A stretch of DNA of 64,000 nucleotides from Enterococcus sp. 4G2_DIV0659 (GTDB lineage: Bacteria > Bacillota > Bacilli > Lactobacillales > Enterococcaceae), in assembly GCF_002140715.2 (NCBI RefSeq), contig NZ_NGLE02000001.1, positions 538,001 through 602,000 of the forward strand. The letters run 5' to 3'. How positions within the stretch are numbered: position 1 is the first letter of the stretch; every line of letters starts with the position of its first letter. The position numbers and the translations under genes are program-made. Below, piece by piece: positions 20,792-28,211 of the stretch. The notes beneath the pieces were generated by a model. The model worked only from the letters and a program-made list of their open reading frames with translations, was not told the DNA's origin and made no database searches.

Positions 20792-20949
20792 GTTTTTAAG
20801 TGTTCCTTTCAGTAAACTCTATTTATTTTTGCACTAAATGCACAATCATCCTTTCCATTTTATCACTAGTTGCGAAGAAAGGAAATAACTTCTCTTAATA
20901 TTAACAAGATATTATTTATTTTTTTATGTATATAGACCTAAAATAACAA

Positions 20950-20991
20950 AAGAGACTGTGACAAAACAGATAATGTCTTGTTCAGTCTCTT
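20950..20991 (-). terminator. Terminator of hpf
   Basis: Minus-strand AAGAGACTG...CAGTCTCTT stem with additional inner pairing, followed by TTGTTATTTT. It lies 84 bases past the hpf stop, and the remaining stretch up to secA contains only the secA leader. Confidence 0.8.
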
Positions 20992-21074
20992 AAAATTGAA
21001 TAACCAGAACAAACCGCTCCTAAATTTTCTACTAGGATTAGTTAAATCAGGAAATTGCTTATTTATTTTGTCTA

Positions 21075-21626
21075 TTAATCTGTTTCAATCAAGCCGTATT
21101 TTCCATCTTTACGACGGTATACAATGCTTGTTCCATTTGTTTCTGAATCTTCAAAAATAAAGAAGTTGTGTCCTAACATGTTCATTTGCAGTACAGCTTC
21201 TTCACTATCCATTGGTTTTAATGAAAGACGTTTGGTACGAACAATGTCTAATTCTGGCGTTTCATCTGGTGTTTCTTCACCATTTAAGAAAATAGCTGCT
21301 TTTGCAGTATTCATCCCTGTTTCACGAGATTTACGGTTGATTTTTGTTTTGAATTTTCTAATTTGACGTTCTAATTTGTCTACAACTAAATCAACACTTG
21401 CATATAAATCAGGTGAAGTTTCTTCAGCACGTAAAACTAAATATGGCAGAGGAATGGTAACCTCAACTTTTGCTGTTTTTTCAGTATATACTTTTAAGTT
21501 CACATGAACCGTTGCTTCAGGTGAATCACTAAAATAGCGTTCTAGTTTACCAACTTTTTTCTCTACGTAATCTCTGATAGCCTCAGTAACTTCGATGTTT
21601 TCTCCACGCACATTATATCTAAACAT
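21075..21626 (-). CDS. hpf: Ribosome hibernation promoting factor, long form
   Basis: A 183-residue protein with the N-terminal S30AE/RaiA domain (about 1-105), a linker, and a C-terminal dimerisation domain (about 125-182) containing RRKDGKYGLIETD. Long HPF dimerises 70S ribosomes into inactive 100S particles in stationary phase. AAAGGGG precedes the ATG. It is monocistronic, with a strong terminator, between comFC and secA as in most Firmicutes. Confidence 0.95.
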   Translation of the reverse strand: MFRYNVRGENIEVTEAIRDYVEKKVGKLERYFSDSPEATVHVNLKVYTEKTAKVEVTIPLPYLVLRAEETSPDLYASVDLVVDKLERQIRKFKTKINRKSRETGMNTAKAAIFLNGEETPDETPELDIVRTKRLSLKPMDSEEAVLQMNMLGHNFFIFEDSETNGTSIVYRRKDGKYGLIETD

Positions 21627-21763
21627 AACAATTACCCCTTTCGTCTGACACTAAAGAAGGAATAAAAGGACCACTCTGTTATCCTTCTTCTTAAATCTAT
21701 TATAACGAACTATTTACTTTTTGCCAACAATATTGCGACCAATTTTGCATTTTAATCATTCTT

Positions 21764-22453
21764 TTACCGAGCAATAGAAAACGTATACAGTTTAGCTGGT
21801 TTATTTTCTAGAATAACCTGTGCTCCATGAAAGATCGTCCGTCCTGTTGTATAAATATCATCTACTAGCAAGACTTCTTTATTTAAGACTGCTTCTTGTC
21901 CTTGTGTGGTCAGCTCAAAAGGCTGCAATAGAGTTAGTCGTTCCTTTCTTGTTTTTTGTACTTGAGATACGCTATCAACGATACGGTTAAGGTACGGTTG
22001 ATATGGAATTTGCGCTGCCTTAAGTAACCCTTCCACTTGATTGAAACCCCTGACATTCATGCGCTCTTTTGAAATTGGCATTGGAATCACTATAAAACGC
22101 TTTTTTTGCTTAAAGTATGCCTGTAAAAATGAAACAAAACTATATCTAAGTCTGTAATTCCCTCTAAATTTGTATTCTTCAAACCATTCCTGCATCGCTT
22201 GATTGTATGAAAAAAGAGCCTCGTGATGAAAATGATAGTTTGGATACAATTGTTGCCACCTTACACAATCGCTACAATACTGTTTTTGTGTCTGACGTTG
22301 ACACCCTTGACAAGCTCCTTTTTTCTTCAGTAATTGAAATTTTCCGATACATCGTGAACATAATTGTTCTGATAAAATTTTTTTAGGTAGAAGGATTTCT
22401 TTAATGCTTAGATTTCTATTGATTGTTTGACTACAGTAATTACATCTCATCAA
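21764..22453 (-). CDS. comFC: Competence protein ComFC
   Basis: A 229-residue protein with N-terminal Cys pairs likely binding zinc (CNYC, CSRC, CQGC, CSDC) and a C-terminal phosphoribosyltransferase-type domain ending in VLLVDDIYTTGRT. Required for DNA uptake in transformable relatives, where it works with ComFA. The start overlaps comFA by 14 bases; either of two adjacent ATG codons could be used. Expression in relatives depends on the competence sigma factor; I see no obvious combox here. Confidence 0.92.
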   Translation of the reverse strand: MMRCNYCSQTINRNLSIKEILLPKKILSEQLCSRCIGKFQLLKKKGACQGCQRQTQKQYCSDCVRWQQLYPNYHFHHEALFSYNQAMQEWFEEYKFRGNYRLRYSFVSFLQAYFKQKKRFIVIPMPISKERMNVRGFNQVEGLLKAAQIPYQPYLNRIVDSVSQVQKTRKERLTLLQPFELTTQGQEAVLNKEVLLVDDIYTTGRTIFHGAQVILENKPAKLYTFSIAR

Positions 22454-23768
22454 TTAATCCCTGTTCTTGTCCTAAAGCATTCATTTTTTTAATCTGCTTA
22501 ATTGCTTCTTTCATGGCGTTTGTACAACCATCATGTAAAAACCAGACCTCTCCTGCCGTATATTCTTTTCTGCGATCCACTCTCCCTGCAATTTGAACAA
22601 GCGCAGACGTTAAAAAAACATCATGATTAGCACCTAAAACAATGACAGAAACACCATCAAATGTTACACCACGCTCTAAAATAGTCGATGTGATAAGAAT
22701 TCGATATTCTTTATTTCTCATCTTTAACACTTTTTCAAGACGTTCTGAATCTTGTGAATGGACACAATCCATCGATATTTCTGGAAATTTCCTTTCTATA
22801 GCCATTTTCAGCTGATCCATCAACGAAATACTAGGACAAAATATTAATACGTCATTCCTAGTTACAAGCATGCGAATTGTCATTTCTAAAGCTTTAGGAC
22901 TTTTACCTTTCTTGATTTTTTCTTGCCAACGATAACACCACTTCACTTTAGGTACGGGCAAAATCCTTCTATGATAACGTGCTGGTAAAATACTAGTCTC
23001 TAGTTCTTTTTGTTCTGTCTTTTTAGTTAGTTCATCCGTTGGAGTTGCGGTTAGATAAATCAGCGAATTTTTTTTCTTGATTGCTTGTCGTACTCCAAAT
23101 TGTAGTAATGGATTATCAACAAATGGAAAGGCATCTACCTCATCAATAATCAACACATCAAAGGCTTGATAAAAACGTAATAATTGATGCGTCGTACAAA
23201 CTAATAATTTAGTGTAGGAGTAACTTTCTTCCATTTTTCCGTGAAGAAGAAGCGTCGGCTCATCTGGAAAAACTGCTCTTATTCTTGGAAAAAGTTCTAA
23301 ACAGACATCTACTCTAGGTGAAGCAACAGCAACTCGGTAACCACATTCTAAAGAGTAATGAATACTTTTAAATAACATCTCAGTCTTTCCAGCACCTGTA
23401 ACAGCCCAAATCATTCTAGATTCTGCTTTTTTCACAGAAGCAACTAACTCATCGGATACTCGTTGCTGTCCTGTAGTTAATTTTCCCTCCCACGCAAAAT
23501 GAACACTTCTTTTGACAGGTTCTGGTTCTGGTAAATAATAAAAGTCCTGCCCAGTGTCCACTCTTCCTAATTGGATACACTCTGGACAATAATAACCACG
23601 GCTGGCTAATCGTACAGTGCTTTTTAAATGAATCTGTCCACAGCGTAAACATTGTATTTTTTTTCCGTTTACCTCTTTCATCGTTGGTAATCTTAGACTT
23701 TCTTGGTCGACTCGTTTGCTATCAATTAGTTCTTTTTTTAAGACTTTTCTTCCCCATAATTCTTGCAT
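22440..23768 (-). CDS. comFA: Competence DNA helicase ComFA
   Basis: A 442-residue DEAD-like ATPase that helps pull single-stranded DNA into the cell through the ComEC channel. It has a zinc site (C40, C43, C61, C64), Walker A TGAGKT (124-129), Walker B DEVD, a SAT-like LTATPT motif and the motif VI segment QIAGRVDRR. Length is normal and there is no frameshift. It forms an operon with comFC, so the DNA-uptake ATPase appears functional. Confidence 0.93.
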   Translation of the reverse strand: MQELWGRKVLKKELIDSKRVDQESLRLPTMKEVNGKKIQCLRCGQIHLKSTVRLASRGYYCPECIQLGRVDTGQDFYYLPEPEPVKRSVHFAWEGKLTTGQQRVSDELVASVKKAESRMIWAVTGAGKTEMLFKSIHYSLECGYRVAVASPRVDVCLELFPRIRAVFPDEPTLLLHGKMEESYSYTKLLVCTTHQLLRFYQAFDVLIIDEVDAFPFVDNPLLQFGVRQAIKKKNSLIYLTATPTDELTKKTEQKELETSILPARYHRRILPVPKVKWCYRWQEKIKKGKSPKALEMTIRMLVTRNDVLIFCPSISLMDQLKMAIERKFPEISMDCVHSQDSERLEKVLKMRNKEYRILITSTILERGVTFDGVSVIVLGANHDVFLTSALVQIAGRVDRRKEYTAGEVWFLHDGCTNAMKEAIKQIKKMNALGQEQGLIDEM

Positions 23769-23850
23769 TTTTCTCCCTCCATAATTAAACTACGCATTTT
23801 CTGTTTACTATTTTTTCTAAATGCATAAATATTAAGAGTGGGGAGATAAA

Positions 23851-23899
23851 AAGAAGAGGCCAAGACATCACTCTACTAGTCATATCCTAACCTCTTCTT
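23851..23899 (-). terminator. Terminator after the PTS IIB gene
   Basis: Minus-strand AAGAAGAGG...CCTCTTCTT stem with inner pairing and a TTTTTATC tail. Starts right at the stop codon of the IIB gene. Confidence 0.8.
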
Positions 23900-23902
23900 T
23901 TT

Positions 23903-24226
23903 TTAATTATGTTCAATTAAATTCAATGCTTGTTGTAAAACTTTTTCCCCATTCATCATGCCATAATCGGCCATGTTGATAACTTCTAGAGGAATTCCTT
24001 TTGGTTCTAAACGCTTCTCAAAATCGCTTTTCATAAAACGAACTTGAGGTCCTAATAATAGTACGTCTACAGGTTTACTTTCTAAATGGTTATCCGCATC
24101 AGAAGCGGAAACGGCAAATATATCTGCATCAAATCCTTGTGCATCTGCTGCTTTTTGCATTTTTGTCACTAGTAAACTTGTACTCATTCCTGCAGAACAT
24201 ACAAGCATAATGGTTTTTTTAGCCAT
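23903..24226 (-). CDS. PTS lactose/cellobiose-family IIB component (orphan)
   Basis: A 107-residue cytosolic phosphotransfer protein. The phosphorylated cysteine is C10 in VCSAGMSTSLL, a hallmark of the Lac-family IIB fold. It should receive phosphate from a IIA and hand it to sugar bound in a IIC protein, yet neither is adjacent. The only Lac-family IIC in the window is in the MurNAc operon at 52.9-54.3 kb, which has no IIB of its own. That pairing is speculative. It has its own terminator. Confidence 0.88.
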   Translation of the reverse strand: MAKKTIMLVCSAGMSTSLLVTKMQKAADAQGFDADIFAVSASDADNHLESKPVDVLLLGPQVRFMKSDFEKRLEPKGIPLEVINMADYGMMNGEKVLQQALNLIEHN

Positions 24227-24337
24227 TTTCTCATCTCCTTTTCCTGCTAATTTAAAATAGTTTGTTTTTGTCTTCTATTTACTCATAATATAGGAACAAG
24301 CAAAGTTTTGTCAACGCTTCCCACTTTTGATCTATCG

Positions 24338-24646
24338 TTATTTTTTAGCATCAAAAAGCCAACTTGATTTTAGTAATTTATTAAATACGACATATTCTTT
24401 ATCAAGATTGACTTGCACCACTTGATACCCTGCATTAAGCCAACCATACGCACCTTTTTCTGGATGCTTATAATCATTTGCCCACCAATCGATATCCGTT
24501 TGTGCCGTCTTGGGAAGTCCTGATTGAGGAAAAAGCAACTCGTCAAACTGGGTAAATGTTAGAGTTACTTGTGATCCACCATTAGTTGCTAAATAATGGG
24601 TAACGCTATCATATTTCTTTTGACGCTCTTTTGCCAAATCATTCAC
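24338..24646 (-). CDS. Small DUF7662-like protein
   Basis: A 102-residue cytosolic protein. The pattern YDSVTHYLATNG...LTFTQFDELL...LPKTAQTDIDWWAND...GWLNAGYQV...VNLDKEYVVF resembles the DUF7662 domain, which appears alone or fused to endonuclease-type domains in other bacteria. Its biochemical role is unknown. It stands alone between the orphan IIB and yigZ. I rate the domain match as moderately certain. Confidence 0.6.
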   Translation of the reverse strand: MNDLAKERQKKYDSVTHYLATNGGSQVTLTFTQFDELLFPQSGLPKTAQTDIDWWANDYKHPEKGAYGWLNAGYQVVQVNLDKEYVVFNKLLKSSWLFDAKK

Positions 24647-24834
24647 TCCTTTTCTAACAACTTCGCTTGAAAAAATCGATTTCCACTAAAACGAGTTTTC
24701 TATTTAATCATTATCTCATAAAAGTAGTCAGAAGCAAATGAATGAAGGTCTCTCATCTATTTTTAAAGGGAACTGTTGCTTCTCGTCTTTATTTTTTTTA
24801 TACTTAACGTATTATGTTGTAAAGGACTGAGCTA

Positions 24835-25494
24835 ATGCTTGAAAGTTATTTTACCATTCGCTCTGATGGAGAAAGTGAAATCGAGATAAAAAAATCGCGT
24901 TTCATCTGTTCTCTTAAACGAGTGTATTCAGAAGAGGAAGCCAAAGAATTTATTACTCAAAAGAAAAAGGAACATTGGAAAGCCAACCATAATTGTAGTG
25001 CTTTTGTGATTGGTGAAAAAAGTGATATCCAGCGTAGCAGTGACGATGGAGAACCTAGTGGAACAGCTGGTGTGCCTATGTTGGAGGTTTTAAAAAAGCA
25101 AGAACTAATCAATGTTGTAGCCGTTGTTACGCGTTATTTTGGCGGAACTAAATTAGGAGCAGGCGGGCTGATTCGTGCATATAGCCATGCCGTTTCCCAT
25201 GCATTAACCAAGATCGGTTTAGTTGAAGGGAAATTGCAGCAAGAACTTCGCTTAACGATCAGCTATCCCAACTTAGGCAGTCTTCAAAATTTTATGGAAA
25301 ATAAGCCTTACACTCTAAAAGACACGATTTACGGAGAGCATGTGGCTGTTATTTGCCTTGTTGATGAACCAAAATCAGAGGAGTTCATGGCTGAAATCGT
25401 AGAACTGTTAAATGGACAAGTAACAGTTGAAGAAGGCGAATGTTCTTATCATGAATTACCAATCACAAAAAAGGAGCAAGTAGATGACATTTGA
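24835..25494 (+). CDS. YigZ/IMPACT family protein
   Basis: A 219-residue protein with the N-terminal UPF0029/IMPACT domain (RSSDDGEPSGTAGVPML and VTRYFGGTKLGAGGLIRAYS) and a smaller C-terminal DUF1949-type domain. The biochemical function in bacteria is not settled; a ribosome or translation-related role is suggested by the eukaryotic homologue. AAAGGA precedes the ATG. It overlaps the next gene by 11 bases, so the pair is co-translated. Confidence 0.9.
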   Translation: MLESYFTIRSDGESEIEIKKSRFICSLKRVYSEEEAKEFITQKKKEHWKANHNCSAFVIGEKSDIQRSSDDGEPSGTAGVPMLEVLKKQELINVVAVVTRYFGGTKLGAGGLIRAYSHAVSHALTKIGLVEGKLQQELRLTISYPNLGSLQNFMENKPYTLKDTIYGEHVAVICLVDEPKSEEFMAEIVELLNGQVTVEEGECSYHELPITKKEQVDDI

Positions 25495-25720
25495 AGAAGT
25501 ATTACCTCATATCAAAAAAGGGGCAAAAGCTGTAAGAGAAGGCTGGAGCGGTTTTGAGTTATATATTGAACGTAGAGATGAAATCGGAACCTCAGATGGT
25601 ACATTTCTCCAAGTAACCCCTTATTTTTTAATTAAAACATCTGACGAAGGATATAGCATGTTTTCACCAACGCCTTGCGATGTATTTGCTGAGGACTGGA
25701 AGATCGTCGCAGCTGAATAA
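25484..25720 (+). CDS. DUF2829 / Tad2-like small protein
   Basis: A 78-residue protein with the DUF2829 pattern: FEEVLPHIKKGAKAVREGW at the start, TPYFLIKT in the middle and DVFAEDWKIV at the end. Phage Tad2 proteins of this family bind cyclic ADP-ribose-type signals and block Thoeris defence (established for Tad2). Most chromosomal members have no known role. It starts inside yigZ with AAAGGAG upstream and ends in a terminator. No phage genes are nearby. The family call is good; a ligand-binding role here is inference. Confidence 0.72.
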   Translation: MTFEEVLPHIKKGAKAVREGWSGFELYIERRDEIGTSDGTFLQVTPYFLIKTSDEGYSMFSPTPCDVFAEDWKIVAAE

Positions 25721-25730
25721 AAATCGATAC

Positions 25731-25766
25731 AAAACTAGAACACTTAAACAAGTTGGTCTAGTTTTT
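25731..25766 (+). terminator. Terminator of yigZ-DUF2829
   Basis: AAAACTAGA and TCTAGTTTT form the stem; TTTCTTTTAT follows on the plus strand. Confidence 0.75.
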
Positions 25767-25795
25767 CTTTTATACTTGAGAAAAGAGGGATACGC

Positions 25796-26560
25796 ATGCA
25801 TTTCGATGAATACGTAGGAAAAACAATATTTGTGACAGGAGCCGCTTCTGGTATCGGCCAAGCCCAAGCAATCGCTTTTGTTAAACAAGGAGCTAATGTT
25901 GTGGGAATGGATTTAGATGAAGTCGGTCTTGTTAACACAGCAAAAAAAACGAATGATTCTAATGGAAGATTCACCGCCTTTACAGGAGATGTTACAAAAA
26001 CCAGTGACATTATTGTAGCCGTAAAAAAAGCCAACAAATTATTTGGAGCCATTGATATTTTATTAAATACTGCAGGGATTTTAGATGATTACACCCCTAC
26101 ATTGGAAACATCAGAAACTTTATGGGATCGTGTTTTAGCCGTTAATTTAAAAGGAATCTTTTTAGTCACCAATCATATTTTACCTCAAATGTTGTCACAA
26201 AAATATGGCGTAATCATTAATATGGCTTCCATTGCAGGTATGGTGGCCGGTGGCGGAGGTGCTGCTTATACCGCTTCAAAACATGCCATCATCGGTTATA
26301 CTAAGCAATTGGATCACGATTACATCAAACAAGGCATCCGAGCAAACGCCATTGCTCCTGGTGCGATAAAAACCCCTATGAATGCTGCTGATTTTGCGGG
26401 TGATGGGAAAATGGCTGAATGGGTCGAAAAGGAAACACCTGCAGGACGTTGGGCAAAACCTGAAGAAGTTGCTTCTTTAACGTTATTTTTGGCTAGTAAA
26501 CAGGCAGACTATATTCACGGGACGGTCATGACAATTGATGGCGGTTGGTTGGAAAAATAA
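25796..26560 (+). CDS. Short-chain dehydrogenase/reductase
   Basis: A 254-residue NAD(P)-dependent oxidoreductase of the classical SDR family. The dinucleotide motif is TGAASGIG (14-21), the catalytic set S145, Y158, K162 (YTASK), and NTAG replaces the usual NNAG (91-94). The acid D39 (GMDLD) after strand 2 favours NAD over NADP. It resembles 3-oxoacyl-ACP reductase or polyol dehydrogenase homologues, but the substrate cannot be read. AAAGAGGG precedes the ATG. It is monocistronic. Confidence 0.85.
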   Translation: MHFDEYVGKTIFVTGAASGIGQAQAIAFVKQGANVVGMDLDEVGLVNTAKKTNDSNGRFTAFTGDVTKTSDIIVAVKKANKLFGAIDILLNTAGILDDYTPTLETSETLWDRVLAVNLKGIFLVTNHILPQMLSQKYGVIINMASIAGMVAGGGGAAYTASKHAIIGYTKQLDHDYIKQGIRANAIAPGAIKTPMNAADFAGDGKMAEWVEKETPAGRWAKPEEVASLTLFLASKQADYIHGTVMTIDGGWLEK

Positions 26561-26609
26561 GAACCCTACAACTTTACAAATAATAGAATTTCCGTTAACA
26601 TAACATTCA

Positions 26610-26711
26610 GTGAAGTAATTCACACTATGACACTTCAGCTGGCAGTATATTTTCTGTCACTTCCTTTGGTCATAGTTATTACTAAAGCAGAAAAACTGTT
26701 TTACAAAGGAG
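26610..26711 (+). ncRNA. Class II preQ1 riboswitch candidate upstream of queT
   Basis: Layout: optional hairpin GTGAA/TTCAC (26610-26623), main stem ACTATGAC (26624-26631) with GTCATAGT (26669-26676), a loop ending CTTCCTTT (26660-26667), the TATTAC junction, a 3' hairpin AGCAG/CTGTT, then the Shine-Dalgarno AAAGGAG (26705-26711). CTTCCTTT can pair with AAAGGAGA, hiding the ribosome site. This matches the preQ1-II (COG4708) plan. An additional hairpin, TGGCAG/CTGTCA (26640-26659), is inserted in the loop. Class assigned by eye. Confidence 0.68.
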
Positions 26712-26718
26712 AATACAA

Positions 26719-27225
26719 ATGAATAATCCAAATTCACAGACTAAAGCTTGGTCTGTTCTGTCATTGACAAAAATGGCAATGATTACAGCACTTTATGTGA
26801 TCGTTACACTTTTTTTGGCGCCTTTTAGTTTTGGGGCGTTTCAACTTAGGTTTTCAGAGTTGTTCAACTACCTGCCGCTTTTTAACAAACGCTACATTGC
26901 AGCGGTCACTATAGGCGTAGCAATTTCAAATTTCACTTCTCCTTTAGGCTTGGTTGATGTTGTTATCGGCAGTCTATCTACAGGTATTGTTTTACTTTTA
27001 TCCTATTATGTAACTAAACAGCTGAAAAGCCCGATTAAAAAAATGATCCTGACTGCAATTATTTGTTCATTATCAATGTTTACGGTAGCTGGACAATTGA
27101 CTTATTTTTATCAGCTGCCATTTTTCTATACGTGGCTGACCGTTGGTGTTGGCGAATTACTGTCGATGTCTGTTGGCGGTATGTTGATTTACTGGATCAA
27201 TGAAAAAATCGATTTATCCAAATAA
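26719..27225 (+). CDS. queT: Queuosine precursor transporter QueT
   Basis: A 168-residue membrane protein with five to six helices, of the QueT/COG4708 family of ECF S components. These import preQ1 or preQ0 for tRNA queuosine synthesis using a shared energising module. FQLRFSELFNYLPLF and VGVGELLSMSVGG are typical. AAAGGAG lies 7 bases before the ATG and is part of the riboswitch expression platform. No que biosynthesis genes are adjacent, which fits a salvage lifestyle. Confidence 0.9.
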   Translation: MNNPNSQTKAWSVLSLTKMAMITALYVIVTLFLAPFSFGAFQLRFSELFNYLPLFNKRYIAAVTIGVAISNFTSPLGLVDVVIGSLSTGIVLLLSYYVTKQLKSPIKKMILTAIICSLSMFTVAGQLTYFYQLPFFYTWLTVGVGELLSMSVGGMLIYWINEKIDLSK

Positions 27226-27229
27226 AGAA

Positions 27230-27285
27230 AGAAACTGAATGCAGATAGCTCTTCCATTTGAATGAGCTAAAAGCGTTCAGTTTCT
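27230..27285. terminator. Bidirectional terminator between queT and gntR
   Basis: AGAAACTGAATGC pairs with GCGTTCAGTTTCT, and inner AGCTC/GAGCT extends it. GTTTATTTTT follows on the plus strand; the minus strand has a weaker tract. Confidence 0.75.
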
Positions 27286-27287
27286 GT

Positions 27288-27995
27288 TTATTTTTCTAAG
27301 TAAAATTCAAAACGATTGCCAACATATTGGGTTCTTACATACTCAAAAGGGGTGCCGTTTTCAAAATAAGAGATTTGACGTAAACGAAGAATGGCATCAC
27401 CGCGCTTGATTTTTAAATAGTCCGCAATCTGTTCTGATGCTAACATCGCTGAAATCGTTTGATTGGCATGACCGATTTTATTGCCGCCTTTTTCTTCCAA
27501 TGTTTTATAAAATGAATTAGTGATTTCTGCTTTGCTGTACTGATCCACTAAAGAATAAGGAACACTAGCCACCTCAAAACAAATTGGTAAATCATCAGCA
27601 AATCGAATTCGTTCCATACGTACGATTTGTTCATTTTCTTTTAGATGTAATTTTTCCATTTCACTAGAGCTTGGTTTAGCTACATAATAAGATACCGTCC
27701 GGCTAGAAGGTACTCTGTTTTGGGAAAGCATAATATCTGTGAAACTGGTTGTTCCCGTCATTTTTTCTTGGACTTTTTTACGAGCAACATAGGTTCCAGA
27801 ACCGATTTTACGCTCCAAGATTCCTTCATCTGCAAGTGTTTGAATGGCTTGTCTTAAAGTCATTCGGCTAACATTAAATTGAAGCGCTAGCTCACGCTCT
27901 GATGGAAGTCTGTCACCAATCTTCCAAACACCATGTTCAATGTCCTCTTTAATTTTATCGTGTATTTGAATATAAACAGGTAAACTTGAAACCAT
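27288..27995 (-). CDS. GntR-family regulator with UTRA domain
   Basis: A 235-residue repressor-type protein: winged helix at about 1-72 (SRMTLRQAIQTLADEGILERKIGSGTYV) and a UTRA effector domain at about 85-235, as in HutC/NagR proteins. Effectors of this class are often sugar phosphates. Its promoter contains GGTATATACC between -35 and -10, a NagR/HutC-like palindrome, implying autoregulation. The gene has no co-transcribed partner, so other targets are elsewhere. Confidence 0.88.
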   Translation of the reverse strand: MVSSLPVYIQIHDKIKEDIEHGVWKIGDRLPSERELALQFNVSRMTLRQAIQTLADEGILERKIGSGTYVARKKVQEKMTGTTSFTDIMLSQNRVPSSRTVSYYVAKPSSSEMEKLHLKENEQIVRMERIRFADDLPICFEVASVPYSLVDQYSKAEITNSFYKTLEEKGGNKIGHANQTISAMLASEQIADYLKIKRGDAILRLRQISYFENGTPFEYVRTQYVGNRFEFYLEK

Positions 27996-28021
27996 CTGAC
28001 ATCCCCCTTTTCTTCTCTTTC

Positions 28022-28050
28022 ATTATAACTGGTATATACCTAATAAACAA
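28022..28050 (-). promoter_or_regulatory. gntR promoter with embedded operator
   Basis: Minus-strand -35 TTGTTT (28045-28050), 17-base spacer, -10 TATAAT (28022-28027). The palindrome GGTATATACC (28031-28040) sits in the spacer. Confidence 0.7.
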
Positions 28051-28162
28051 CTGAAATTTATAACCGCTAGTAAAGAAAACGTTCCCTTATTTTTTTGGTA
28101 CGCTTCATTTTGTTCATTACTTAGTTTCAATTATAAGAAGATTTTGTGTTGTACATAAAAAC

Positions 28163-28197
28163 AACCTAAGCTGTTCGAGAGTACAACAACTTAGGTT
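28163..28197 (-). terminator. Terminator of the activase-fusion gene
   Basis: Minus-strand AACCTAAG...CTTAGGTT stem with inner AACA/TGTT pairing, followed by GTTTTTATG. Confidence 0.8.
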
Positions 28198-28211
28198 ACT
28201 ATAAGTCTATG

